From: an uncultured Ruminococcus sp.
GTDB lineage: Bacteria > Bacillota > Clostridia > Oscillospirales > Ruminococcaceae
Direction: 5' to 3'
Assembly: GCA_947589205.1 (NCBI GenBank)
Contig: CANQCJ010000029.1
Location: 1 to 15,208, forward strand
Length of the DNA stretch: 15,208 nucleotides
The first letter of the stretch is position 1. Each line of letters opens with the position of its first letter. A program made the position numbers and the translations under genes. Below are positions 7,751 to 14,237 of the stretch, piece after piece. The notes below the pieces were generated by a model that saw nothing but the letters and a program-made list of their open reading frames with translations, did no database searches and was not told where the DNA came from.

Positions 7751-8617
7751 TCATTTTTCGTCAAATCCCGAAATAAAGCTCATAAGCTCTTTTTCACCGT
7801 CGAATGTAAATTTTATGCTGTATTTTTTGCCCTCTTTTTTTATCGCCGCGTCGAGACCGCAGACGCTTTTTAACTGCTGCTGTGCCGACACCGCGCTTTT
7901 TTCAAAATCGCTGTAGACGTTCTTTTTCTTCGGCTCAGCCGTTTTTTTCGGCTTGGCGGTCTGGGCTATCAGACCTTCGAGGCCGCGCACGGTCAGCGAC
8001 CGTTCTATACACTGCTCGCAGAGCCTTTCGCAAAGCTCCTTATCCTCGATCCCGCAGAGCAGCTTTGCGTGCCCCGCCGAGACCTCGCCGTCGGCTATGC
8101 TTTTTTGCACCCTTTCGGGCAGATTCAGCATTCGCGTTGAATTAGCTATCCCCGCGCGGGAACGCCCGAGAGATTCGGCAAGCTGCTGCTGGGTCATTCC
8201 GAAGTCGTCCATAAGCCGCTTGTAAGCGCGCGCTTCCTCGATAGGGTCGAGATCCTCGCGCTGCAGGTTTTCTATCAGCGAGATCTGCGCGGCTTCGCTT
8301 TCGTCAAGCTCTCTGACGAGCGCGGGTATCTCCTGCAGGCCCGCCATTCTTGCGGCGCGCCACCTGCGTTCGCCCGCGACTATCCTGTAGCTGCCGTTTT
8401 CGAGCGGTCGGACGAGTATCGGCTGCAAAACTCCGTGTCGGGCGATGTTGTCCGCAAGCTCGCTCAGCTTTTCCTCGTCAAAGACCGTCCTCGGCTGCGA
8501 CCTGTCGGGTTCTATCAGCGATATGCGCAGCTCGCTTACGCCGCCGCTGTCCGTCTCGTGAAAATTGTCCTCAAAAAGCATATCCAGACCGTTTTTCATT
8601 CGATTTTTCTTCGCCAT
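7751..8617 (-). CDS. parB: Chromosome partitioning protein ParB (Spo0J)
   Basis: ParB is a CTP-dependent DNA clamp that loads at parS, spreads, and recruits SMC and ParA for origin segregation. It has 288 residues. The N-terminal CTPase domain carries RSQPR (39-43), VLQP, the CTP-binding motif GERRWRAAR (82-90) and ENLQREDL (116-123). The helix-turn-helix follows (MTQQQLAESLGRSRAGIANSTRML, 141-164), then AGHAKLL, a basic linker (KPKKTAEPKKK) and a C-terminal dimer domain. At the positions that separate parS from Noc-site specificity it has Arg (GRSRA), Ser (ANS) and Gly (SAGHA), the ParB pattern. The ATG start has AAAGGGTG upstream and lies 3 bp after the parA stop codon, so the two are coupled. 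A parS site lies immediately downstream. Confidence 0.96.
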   Translation of the reverse strand: MAKKNRMKNGLDMLFEDNFHETDSGGVSELRISLIEPDRSQPRTVFDEEKLSELADNIARHGVLQPILVRPLENGSYRIVAGERRWRAARMAGLQEIPALVRELDESEAAQISLIENLQREDLDPIEEARAYKRLMDDFGMTQQQLAESLGRSRAGIANSTRMLNLPERVQKSIADGEVSAGHAKLLCGIEDKELCERLCEQCIERSLTVRGLEGLIAQTAKPKKTAEPKKKNVYSDFEKSAVSAQQQLKSVCGLDAAIKKEGKKYSIKFTFDGEKELMSFISGFDEK

Positions 8618-8620
8618 TTG

Positions 8621-9397
8621 TCATTCACCCTTTCTTCGGTCTCTTTTTATCATCTCTTTCGCGAGAGCCTCATAGGCTCTGCTTCCCTTTGATTTTTTAT
8701 CGTAATAAAGCGCGGGCATACCGAATCCCGGCGCTTCGGAAAGCGCGATGTTGCGGGGGATCACCGTTTCAAATACCTCTCCGGGAAAGTATTTTTTTAC
8801 CTCCTTGACGATCTGCCCGGTGACCTTGTAGCGTTCGACGTACATCGTAAAGAGTATCCCCTCGATAGTAAGCTGCGGGTTATAGCTTTGCTGCACGCGC
8901 TTGATCGTGGAATTAAGCTCCGCAAGTCCCTCGAGCGAGAGAAATTCGCACTGTATCGGAATTATCACCGAGTCCGCAGCCGTCAGGGCGTTTACGGTGA
9001 GCATATCGAGCGTCGGCGGGCAGTCGATGAATATTCTGTCGTAAAACTCTCTCGCCTGCTCTATCGCTTCACGCAGCTTTAAGGCTTTGCCCCTCATGCT
9101 TATAAGCTGCGCGGAAGCCCCCGACAGCCGCTGAGTTGTCGGCACGAGACTGACGCCTCTGAACTCGGTCGGCGCGGCGGCTTCAAAGACCGTACATTCG
9201 CCCATGAGCGCTTCATAGACGGTATTGCGAATGCTTTTTTTGCGCACGCCGAGACTGGTCGTTGAGTTGCCCTGCGGGTCAAAATCTATTATCAGCACTT
9301 TTTCGCCGCGGTTCCCGAAAACGGCGGCAAGGTTGACGACCGTTGTGGATTTTCCCACGCCGCCCTTCTGGTTAGAGACGGCAATTACCTTTCCCAT
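8621..9397 (-). CDS. parA: Chromosome partitioning ATPase ParA (Soj)
   Basis: A deviant Walker-A ATPase that works with ParB in origin segregation and, in Bacillus, regulates DnaA. At 258 residues it matches Soj length. Motifs: VSNQKGGVGKSTT (7-19, with the signature Lys11 and Lys16), IDFDPQGNST (37-46), and Walker B FIDCPPTLDMLT (123-134). There is no N-terminal helix-turn-helix, which plasmid type Ia ParA proteins have, so it is the chromosomal form. The ATG start has AAAGGA about 10 nt upstream and a consensus promoter within 65 bp. It is the first gene of the minus-strand block that runs through hisC. Confidence 0.97.
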   Translation of the reverse strand: MGKVIAVSNQKGGVGKSTTVVNLAAVFGNRGEKVLIIDFDPQGNSTTSLGVRKKSIRNTVYEALMGECTVFEAAAPTEFRGVSLVPTTQRLSGASAQLISMRGKALKLREAIEQAREFYDRIFIDCPPTLDMLTVNALTAADSVIIPIQCEFLSLEGLAELNSTIKRVQQSYNPQLTIEGILFTMYVERYKVTGQIVKEVKKYFPGEVFETVIPRNIALSEAPGFGMPALYYDKKSKGSRAYEALAKEMIKRDRRKGE

Positions 9398-9431
9398 ATG
9401 TATTTTTTCCTTTCATAAATGGCATATCTTT

Positions 9432-9460
9432 ATTATACTACATTTTCCGCGTTTTGAAAA
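9432..9460 (-). promoter_or_regulatory. Predicted promoter of parA (and possibly the whole parA-hisC block)
   Basis: On the minus strand a perfect -10 TATAAT (9432-9437) is preceded by TTTTCA (9455-9460) at 17-bp spacing. This places transcription start about 30 bp before the parA ATG. It is a sigma-A type promoter by consensus. Confidence 0.7.
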
Positions 9461-9602
9461 GCCCTTTGGCAAAATTTTTTACAATATTTTTTTCGTTATG
9501 ATTCGCCGTTTGCCGGGTAAAATTTTTTCGTTTGCCGCGCTTTTTTGAAAGGCTTTAGGATCTATGCGCGGATAATGTCGGGAAATTATTCGTATAAGGG
9601 TA

Positions 9603-9631
9603 TTTTCAAAGCTTTTTTTCTCTGCTATAAT
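9603..9631 (+). promoter_or_regulatory. Predicted promoter of noc, extended -10
   Basis: TTTTCA (9603-9608), a 17-bp spacer, then TATAAT (9626-9631) preceded by TG (TGCTATAAT, an extended -10). It lies about 33 bp before the noc ATG. The -35 and spacing are the same as in the divergent parA promoter. Confidence 0.72.
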
Positions 9632-9650
9632 TTAATCATAAATTTATTTT

Positions 9651-9655
9651 GGAGG
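9651..9655 (+). promoter_or_regulatory. Ribosome binding site deciding the noc start
   Basis: A full GGAGG lies 8 nt before the ATG at 9664. An upstream in-frame TTG at 9649 overlaps this site and so cannot be the natural start with it. Confidence 0.88.
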
Positions 9656-9663
9656 AAAAAGCT

Positions 9664-10488
9664 ATGCTTGCGCTTTTACATAAAAAAGCTCCCGCCGCGC
9701 CGCAGGTGGTGCAGATACCGATAAGCGAGATCGCTCCGAACCGTTCTCAGCCGCGCAGACGTTTTTCCGCGGACGAGCTTACGAAGCTTGCAAAAAGCAT
9801 TTCTCAGCTTGGCGTCTTGCAGCCGCTTACTATCCGACGCGTTGGGGAGGGCTTCGAGCTTATCTGCGGCGAGCGGCGGCTTCGGGCGGCAAAGCTTGCG
9901 GGGCTTGAAGCCGTGCCGTGTATAATTTCGGACGTTTCCGACAAATATTCCGCGCTTGAAGCACTTGTGGAAAATATCCAGCGCGAGGATCTCGACTTCT
10001 TTGAACAGGCGCGGGGATTAAAGCTGCTTATCGACAATTTCGGCATGACCCAGCAGCAGGCGGCGGTCTCTCTCGGCATCTCGCAGCCGGCTGTAGCCAA
10101 CAAGCTCCGCCTGCTTCGGCTTTCGGACAAGCACCGCGCTATGATACTCAATTATTCGCTGACCGAACGTCACGCCCGCGCGCTTTTGCGGCTTGACGAG
10201 CAGCGGCGCGATGAAGCGCTTTCTCTGATCTGCGAACGCCGCCTTACCGCCGAGAGCACGGAAAAATACATCGAAGCTTTGCTGAAGCAGGACAAGGTTC
10301 GGGAGAGCTACGCGCGGAGAGCGGGCGCGCTCGGCGATGTCAGACTGTTTTTTAATACGGTCGAAAAGGCTTTGAACATCATGCGAATGGCGGGCGTGGA
10401 CGCAAGCTCAGAGAAAAAGCAGAACGAGGGGTACATCGAATACGTCATAAGGATCCCCGACAAGGACGGCAAAAAGCGCGAAGATTGA
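9664..10488 (+). CDS. noc: Nucleoid occlusion protein Noc (ParB family)
   Basis: Noc is a ParB paralogue that binds Noc sites, spreads with CTP and blocks division-septum assembly over the nucleoid. From the ATG at 9664 it is 274 residues. ParB-type motifs are present: RSQPR (27-31), ICGERRLRAAK (67-77), VENIQREDL (102-110) and a helix-turn-helix (MTQQQAAVSLGISQPAVANKLRLLRL, 128-153). Several parts follow Bacillus Noc rather than ParB: VANKLRLL, TERHARALL (167-175), and the C-terminus DVRLFFNTVEKALNIM...GYIEYVIRIP. The N-terminus MLALLHKK is short and could be a minimal amphipathic membrane anchor; this is inference. In Bacillus noc lies just upstream of parA in the same direction; here it is divergent. 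A parS-like site lies 24 bp after the stop codon. Confidence 0.9.
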   Translation: MLALLHKKAPAAPQVVQIPISEIAPNRSQPRRRFSADELTKLAKSISQLGVLQPLTIRRVGEGFELICGERRLRAAKLAGLEAVPCIISDVSDKYSALEALVENIQREDLDFFEQARGLKLLIDNFGMTQQQAAVSLGISQPAVANKLRLLRLSDKHRAMILNYSLTERHARALLRLDEQRRDEALSLICERRLTAESTEKYIEALLKQDKVRESYARRAGALGDVRLFFNTVEKALNIMRMAGVDASSEKKQNEGYIEYVIRIPDKDGKKRED

Positions 10489-10502
10489 CCGCTCCGCGCT
10501 TT
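10473..10502 (-). terminator. Possible minus-strand terminator of the yfhO cluster, overlapping the noc 3' end
   Basis: An 8-bp inverted repeat (AAAGCGCG at 10473-10480, CGCGCTTT at 10495-10502) flanks a 14-nt loop. On the minus strand the stem ends in TTTTT, as expected for an intrinsic terminator 26 bp after the yfhO stop. The loop is long and the stem overlaps noc codons, so confidence is moderate. Confidence 0.4.
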
Positions 10503-10509
10503 GTCGAAA

Positions 10510-10539
10510 AATGTTCCACGTGGAACATTATTTATTTTT
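10510..10539 (+). terminator. parS palindrome plus T-rich tail, possible noc terminator
   Basis: Read as RNA from the noc side, the 20-bp palindrome can fold into an 8-bp stem with an ACGT loop, followed by ATTTATTTTT. This is the only terminator-like element after noc in the plus direction. The stem is AT-rich at its base and the U-tract is interrupted, so the call is tentative. Confidence 0.4.
10512..10527. promoter_or_regulatory. parS-like centromere site (perfect palindrome)
   Basis: TGTTCCACGTGGAACA is a perfect 16-bp palindrome with the parS core CACGTG. It matches TGTTTCACGTGAAACA at 14 of 16 positions, differing symmetrically at two. Flanking bases extend the symmetry to 20 bp (10510-10529). 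It lies between the convergent noc and yfhO genes and abuts the yfhO stop codon. Confidence 0.88.
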
Positions 10540-13284
10540 CCGCTCTATCATGAGAATAATTATCCCGTCCTTGTATTCGAGAACAAACAGAAGTATAAAC
10601 ATCATAACGCCCGCGAGCGTCAGTATCAGCGAGCCTTTAAGGTAGTCGGGCGCAAATTTCAAAACGACGGTGTTTTCGCCCTTTTCAAGCGGCACGGTGA
10701 TAAGCGCGCCTGCGGAGACGGCAGTTTTGACCTCCCTGCCGTTGACCGTGACCTTCCAGCCGGGCTCATCGGGGATAGTCGTAAAAAGATACTGTCCGCC
10801 GCTGTCGGCGGTGCATTTTCCCTCGACGCGTTCGCTTTCAAAGCTTGTTATCTCAAACGAACGCTCTTGCAGCGCGGCGGCTGTCTGTGCGAATTTTTCG
10901 TGGTCGAAGCTGTAGAATAGCTCGTCGCTCCAGTAAGCCTCGTTGTCCTCGTTGTCAATGGTCACTCTTACTCTGACGTCCTCGTTTTGCAGGAAATGAC
11001 CGAGGTCTAAGATCGAATAATTGTCGCCGACAAAGAATCTTCCGGCAAAATCCATAGCTCCGTCGCCGTTTTGATATTCCTCCTCGTCGAGCACCCAGAC
11101 GTTGCAGGTGCGCTCATAGTCTGTGGGGAGGTACATATAAAGATCGCTTTCCTTGTCCATTTCGATGATGAAATCTATATGCGCCTCGCCGACCGCCGTG
11201 TCCGCCGGGGAATATTTCTTGTGTTTTCCGTCGCTGACGTTTGCAATTCTTAAATTGTATTCCTCGCTGTCCTTTGGGATAATACGGCTGAAATATTCCG
11301 TCACCTGCGGCTGAGAGCTTAACGCGCTGTAAAGGATATTCTGATTTTCAAACGGGTCGGCGTCGCTCAAGGCGATGGAATTTATATTTTCTCCGCAGAC
11401 CGCGCCGAGACCGAACGTATAGGGGTTTTTGTAAAACTTATAGGTCGCGTCGGTCTCCTCGATGTGGGTGGCGAGCTTGTAGTCCTCCGGGATCTTCGTT
11501 CTGCTGTCCTTGTGGAGAGTTTCGCCTTTTTCGGTCACGTTGTCCATAAGATAGCGTATATCGAATATCGAATCAGTGATATAGGTCGAGCCTTCATATT
11601 TTGTGTAGTGTCCGCCGTAGGCGTAGCCGAGCTGCTTCAACAGCGTGAGCGCGGGGGCGTTCATTACCGAGCTTGAATGTGAAACGCCGTAATAGCCCGT
11701 GCCGATAGGGTCGTTGACCGTGCGGTGGAAGGTCGCTTCCATTCTGTAGAACAGATCTTTATCGAAAGTCTTGATATGCTTTACCGCGTCGCGGGTATCG
11801 GACATATACGGTTCATAGGAGGTGTACTTGCTGTAGGCAACGTCGTCGTCTATTTTTTGCAGCGTGTCCATAGAATTTATCAGCAGCTCCGCGCCGACGG
11901 CGATGACGGTGACGATACAGAGTATCTTTGAGGTCTTGTATTTTCTGTTAAGATAGATAAGCAGGAAATATACCGCCAGCGCGATCGCCGACAGCCATAT
12001 GCCGCCTATGACGGCGTACTGCTTTGTTTCGTTGGTCTCGAGAATTTTGCTTCGGGTATCGAAGGTGGAAAAATGCTCAAAGCCTTCGCGTTCGCACCAG
12101 ATAAGGAAGGTAATTGCGGCAAAGAAAACTCCGCCTATCTCTTTCGGCGTTATGCCGTCAAGCCTTTCAAAGGCTTCAAACGCCATTGTCAATATCAGGA
12201 ACGATACCGTGAAGGAATACCTGTAGGGCAGCCAGTTGGGCACCTGAAAGCCGTGCCAGACTATATCCGCCGGTCTTATATACATAAAAACGAGCATTAT
12301 AAAAAGCAGTATACCGCTTGCCGCCTTGTGCTTTATCTCAATTTTATTGTTCATAAAGAACAGCGGTACGAGCAGTATAACAGCCGTTGAGCAGTATAGC
12401 ATCGGCAGTCCCTCGGGGTATACCGTGTCGTAGCTGAGCGGGAAAAGCTTTGTTATAAGGCTCAAAAAGTCAAACTGCGCCGCCATAGACCAGTCGGGAT
12501 CGGTAAAATCGAGCTTTCCGAGCTTCAGCGCGTTGTAGACCGGGGCTAACACCCAAGCCGCGGCAAAGACCGCCGCCGCCGTGCCTGCGGCAAATTTTAA
12601 CAGGGTACGTATCGGACGCTTCGGGAAAAGCCTGCGGGGTTCGCCGAAATAGCAGAAAACGAAATAGCAGAGGGTGAAAAATCCTATCATGTAGCCGATA
12701 TAAAAATGCGCCATGAACATCAGCGACAGCGGTACCGCCATAGGCAGCACCTTGCCCTTTTCAATGAGCAGCTTAACTCCCCGGCAGATGAGCGGAAGAT
12801 ATATAAGCCCGTCCAGCCACATAGGGTCCATAAGCTGTACGACCATGTAGGACATCAGCGAATACATCAGCGAAAAAATAACGACCGCGCGGTCTCTTGC
12901 TTTTTCACTGCTGTTTTTCAAAAAAAACGCAAAGCTTACCGACGCGCTGCCGATCTTTAACAGCTGGATAGTCTCGATACAGCCGCACATAGCGGTGCGC
13001 GGGAAAATGCAGACAAGCAGCATGAACGGACTTGCCAGATAGTAGGCGAAGATACCGAACATATTTCCCGAGAGGTTTCTCGACCAGTTGTAAATAAGTC
13101 CGTCGCCGCTTAAAAGCGCGTCTCTCCACGCTTCGTAATAATAAACATACTGCCCGTTAAGATCGAGCACAAGCACCGAACCGTCGTCAAACGGATGCAC
13201 GCCGAAAAGGGCATATGCAAGGTACATTATGCCGACGGGCAGCACAAAGCAAAGCAGATACAGAAAAATTCTTTTATTTTTCAT
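10528..13284 (-). CDS. yfhO: YfhO-family polytopic membrane protein, predicted GT-C glycosyltransferase
   Basis: A 918-residue membrane protein of the YfhO family. In Bacillus and Listeria YfhO works with the GT2 enzyme CsbB, moving a sugar from a polyprenyl-phosphate carrier to lipoteichoic acid outside the membrane. About a dozen hydrophobic helices fill residues 5-470. The first outer loop holds the GT-C-like acidic motif VLVLDLNGQYVYYYEAWRD (38-54, D41), followed by NWSRNLSGN and YYLASPF (81-87). WHGFQVPNWLPYRYSF (343-358) is typical of the family. Residues ~477-880 are extracellular and end in a beta-rich GWKVTVNG domain before a last helix. The ATG at 13284 has GGTGAT upstream and is preferred over an in-frame GTG at 13293. 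It overlaps the upstream glycosyltransferase gene by 11 bp. The acceptor polymer in this organism is unknown. Confidence 0.88.
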   Translation of the reverse strand: MKNKRIFLYLLCFVLPVGIMYLAYALFGVHPFDDGSVLVLDLNGQYVYYYEAWRDALLSGDGLIYNWSRNLSGNMFGIFAYYLASPFMLLVCIFPRTAMCGCIETIQLLKIGSASVSFAFFLKNSSEKARDRAVVIFSLMYSLMSYMVVQLMDPMWLDGLIYLPLICRGVKLLIEKGKVLPMAVPLSLMFMAHFYIGYMIGFFTLCYFVFCYFGEPRRLFPKRPIRTLLKFAAGTAAAVFAAAWVLAPVYNALKLGKLDFTDPDWSMAAQFDFLSLITKLFPLSYDTVYPEGLPMLYCSTAVILLVPLFFMNNKIEIKHKAASGILLFIMLVFMYIRPADIVWHGFQVPNWLPYRYSFTVSFLILTMAFEAFERLDGITPKEIGGVFFAAITFLIWCEREGFEHFSTFDTRSKILETNETKQYAVIGGIWLSAIALAVYFLLIYLNRKYKTSKILCIVTVIAVGAELLINSMDTLQKIDDDVAYSKYTSYEPYMSDTRDAVKHIKTFDKDLFYRMEATFHRTVNDPIGTGYYGVSHSSSVMNAPALTLLKQLGYAYGGHYTKYEGSTYITDSIFDIRYLMDNVTEKGETLHKDSRTKIPEDYKLATHIEETDATYKFYKNPYTFGLGAVCGENINSIALSDADPFENQNILYSALSSQPQVTEYFSRIIPKDSEEYNLRIANVSDGKHKKYSPADTAVGEAHIDFIIEMDKESDLYMYLPTDYERTCNVWVLDEEEYQNGDGAMDFAGRFFVGDNYSILDLGHFLQNEDVRVRVTIDNEDNEAYWSDELFYSFDHEKFAQTAAALQERSFEITSFESERVEGKCTADSGGQYLFTTIPDEPGWKVTVNGREVKTAVSAGALITVPLEKGENTVVLKFAPDYLKGSLILTLAGVMMFILLFVLEYKDGIIILMIERKNK

Positions 13285-14215
13285 TTTTATCACCGGGTGT
13301 GAAATTCAGCTTTTCACTAATGATATACCTCGGACGCTGTTTTATCTCTTCATATATCTTTGCAAGATAGTATCCGATTATACCGAGACTGAACATGATT
13401 ATCGCGGAGGTGATAAGCTGTAAAAGTATAACGGTCGGGAATCCCTCCGCGGAATTTCCCGTGATCGTATTATAAAGGGTGTCTATGCCGAAAATGACCG
13501 CAATTATAAACGTTATAACTCCCGCAACGGTAACGAGCTGCATCGGAGCGGAGGTGAACGAGGTTATCGACGTAAGCGCGTACCTTACCAGTGAGCGGAA
13601 GCTGAATTTGCTTTCGCCGTTTGCGCGCTCGGCAACGTCGAAATATACCCGCTTGGTCTCAAAGCCTATCCAGCCCGACATCGCTCTGAAAAAGGTCAGC
13701 CGTTCGGGCATGGCAAGCAGCGCGTCAACGGCGCGGCGGTCAAGCAGCTTAAAATCGCTCGTGTCCGCCATATCAACGCCGGAGGCTCTTTGGATAAGCT
13801 TATAAAAAAGCTTCGCCAGACCTCTGTGAGAAGCCGATTCCTCTCCTCTCGAGCGTTTTCTTGCTTCCACAACGTCGGTATCTCCCTGCGCCCAGAGCTT
13901 ATACATTTCTATGAGCGTTTCCGGCGGGTGCTGAAGATCGCAGTCCATTATCGCGCAGGCGTCTCCGCAGGCGTTTTCCAGTCCCGCGAAGATAGCGGCC
14001 TCCTTGCCGAAATTTCTGCTGAACGATATAGCCTTTATGCGTTCGTCGCTTGCGGCAAGCTGCGTCAGGCGCAGCCAGGTCCTGTCGGAAGAGCCGTCGT
14101 TTACGAAAATAAGCTCATAGTCGATATTGTATGAGGAGAGTACGCGGCTTATCGCGCTTGCGGCAAGCGGCGCGTTATCCTGTTCGTTGTATGCCGGAAT
14201 GATAACAGAAAGCAA
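13274..14215 (-). CDS. GT2 polyprenyl-phosphate glycosyltransferase, GtrB/CsbB/DPM1-like
   Basis: This enzyme is expected to transfer a sugar from a nucleotide donor to undecaprenyl phosphate on the inner membrane face, giving the lipid-linked donor for a GT-C enzyme. It has 313 residues. The GT2 fold shows IIPAYNEQDN (5-14), FVNDGSSD (37-44), SRNFGKEAAIFAGL (66-79), the metal-binding DXD as DCDLQHPP (91-98), and FFRAMSGWIGF (175-185) with NGESKFS (199-205). Two C-terminal membrane helices (~228-248 and ~262-284) match GtrB/CsbB architecture. The start is TTG: GGGGG lies 8 nt upstream and an in-frame TAG five codons upstream excludes a longer form. Direct overlap with yfhO suggests the two act in sequence. 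The sugar cannot be told from sequence. Confidence 0.9.
   Translation of the reverse strand: MLSVIIPAYNEQDNAPLAASAISRVLSSYNIDYELIFVNDGSSDRTWLRLTQLAASDERIKAISFSRNFGKEAAIFAGLENACGDACAIMDCDLQHPPETLIEMYKLWAQGDTDVVEARKRSRGEESASHRGLAKLFYKLIQRASGVDMADTSDFKLLDRRAVDALLAMPERLTFFRAMSGWIGFETKRVYFDVAERANGESKFSFRSLVRYALTSITSFTSAPMQLVTVAGVITFIIAVIFGIDTLYNTITGNSAEGFPTVILLQLITSAIIMFSLGIIGYYLAKIYEEIKQRPRYIISEKLNFTPGDKNEK
13289..13294 (-). promoter_or_regulatory. Ribosome binding site deciding the yfhO start
   Basis: GGTGAT lies 4 nt before the ATG at 13284, inside the 3' end of the glycosyltransferase gene. The alternative GTG at 13293 is part of this site and has no purine-rich sequence of its own. Confidence 0.6.
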
Positions 14216-14223
14216 TTTTTCTT

Positions 14224-14228
14224 CCCCC
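14224..14228 (-). promoter_or_regulatory. Ribosome binding site for the TTG start of the GT2 gene
   Basis: GGGGG followed by AAG lies 8 nt upstream of TTG at 14215. An in-frame TAG overlaps the region just before it, so the TTG is the only candidate that gives the conserved N-terminus. Confidence 0.75.
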
Positions 14229-14237
14229 TAAAAAGCT

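Larger units (their letters stand above)
9398..9663. other. AT-rich divergent control region between parA and noc
   Basis: This 266-bp stretch holds no gene. It carries a promoter at each end and an AT-rich middle with T-tracts (around 9475-9495 and 9519-9528). CGTTTGCCG occurs twice in direct orientation (9507-9515 and 9529-9537), 22 bp apart. A longer imperfect repeat (CCGCG, then T-run, GAAA, G/C, CTTT) occurs at ~9447-9469 and ~9535-9560. I see no DnaA box (TTATNCACA), riboswitch or tRNA. One half of a Noc-site-like sequence (CGGGAAAT, 9579-9586) lies just upstream of the noc promoter, but the other half is absent. Confidence 0.7.

Noticed and set aside
9545..9576. Second noc promoter (TTGAAA with GATAAT)
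   Set aside because: Spacing is 20 bp and the -10 is poor; the TGCTATAAT promoter at 9603-9631 is much better.
9579..9586. Half of a Noc binding site (CGGGAAAT) upstream of noc
   Set aside because: The other arm is not present; similar half matches occur inside several coding regions, so it is near chance level.
9398..9663. Replication origin in the AT-rich parA-noc gap
   Set aside because: No DnaA box (TTATNCACA on either strand) is visible and dnaA/dnaN are not adjacent; oriC is probably nearby but outside the window.
11676..11691. GTGAAAC half-match to parS inside yfhO
   Set aside because: The left arm does not match and the site is in coding sequence.
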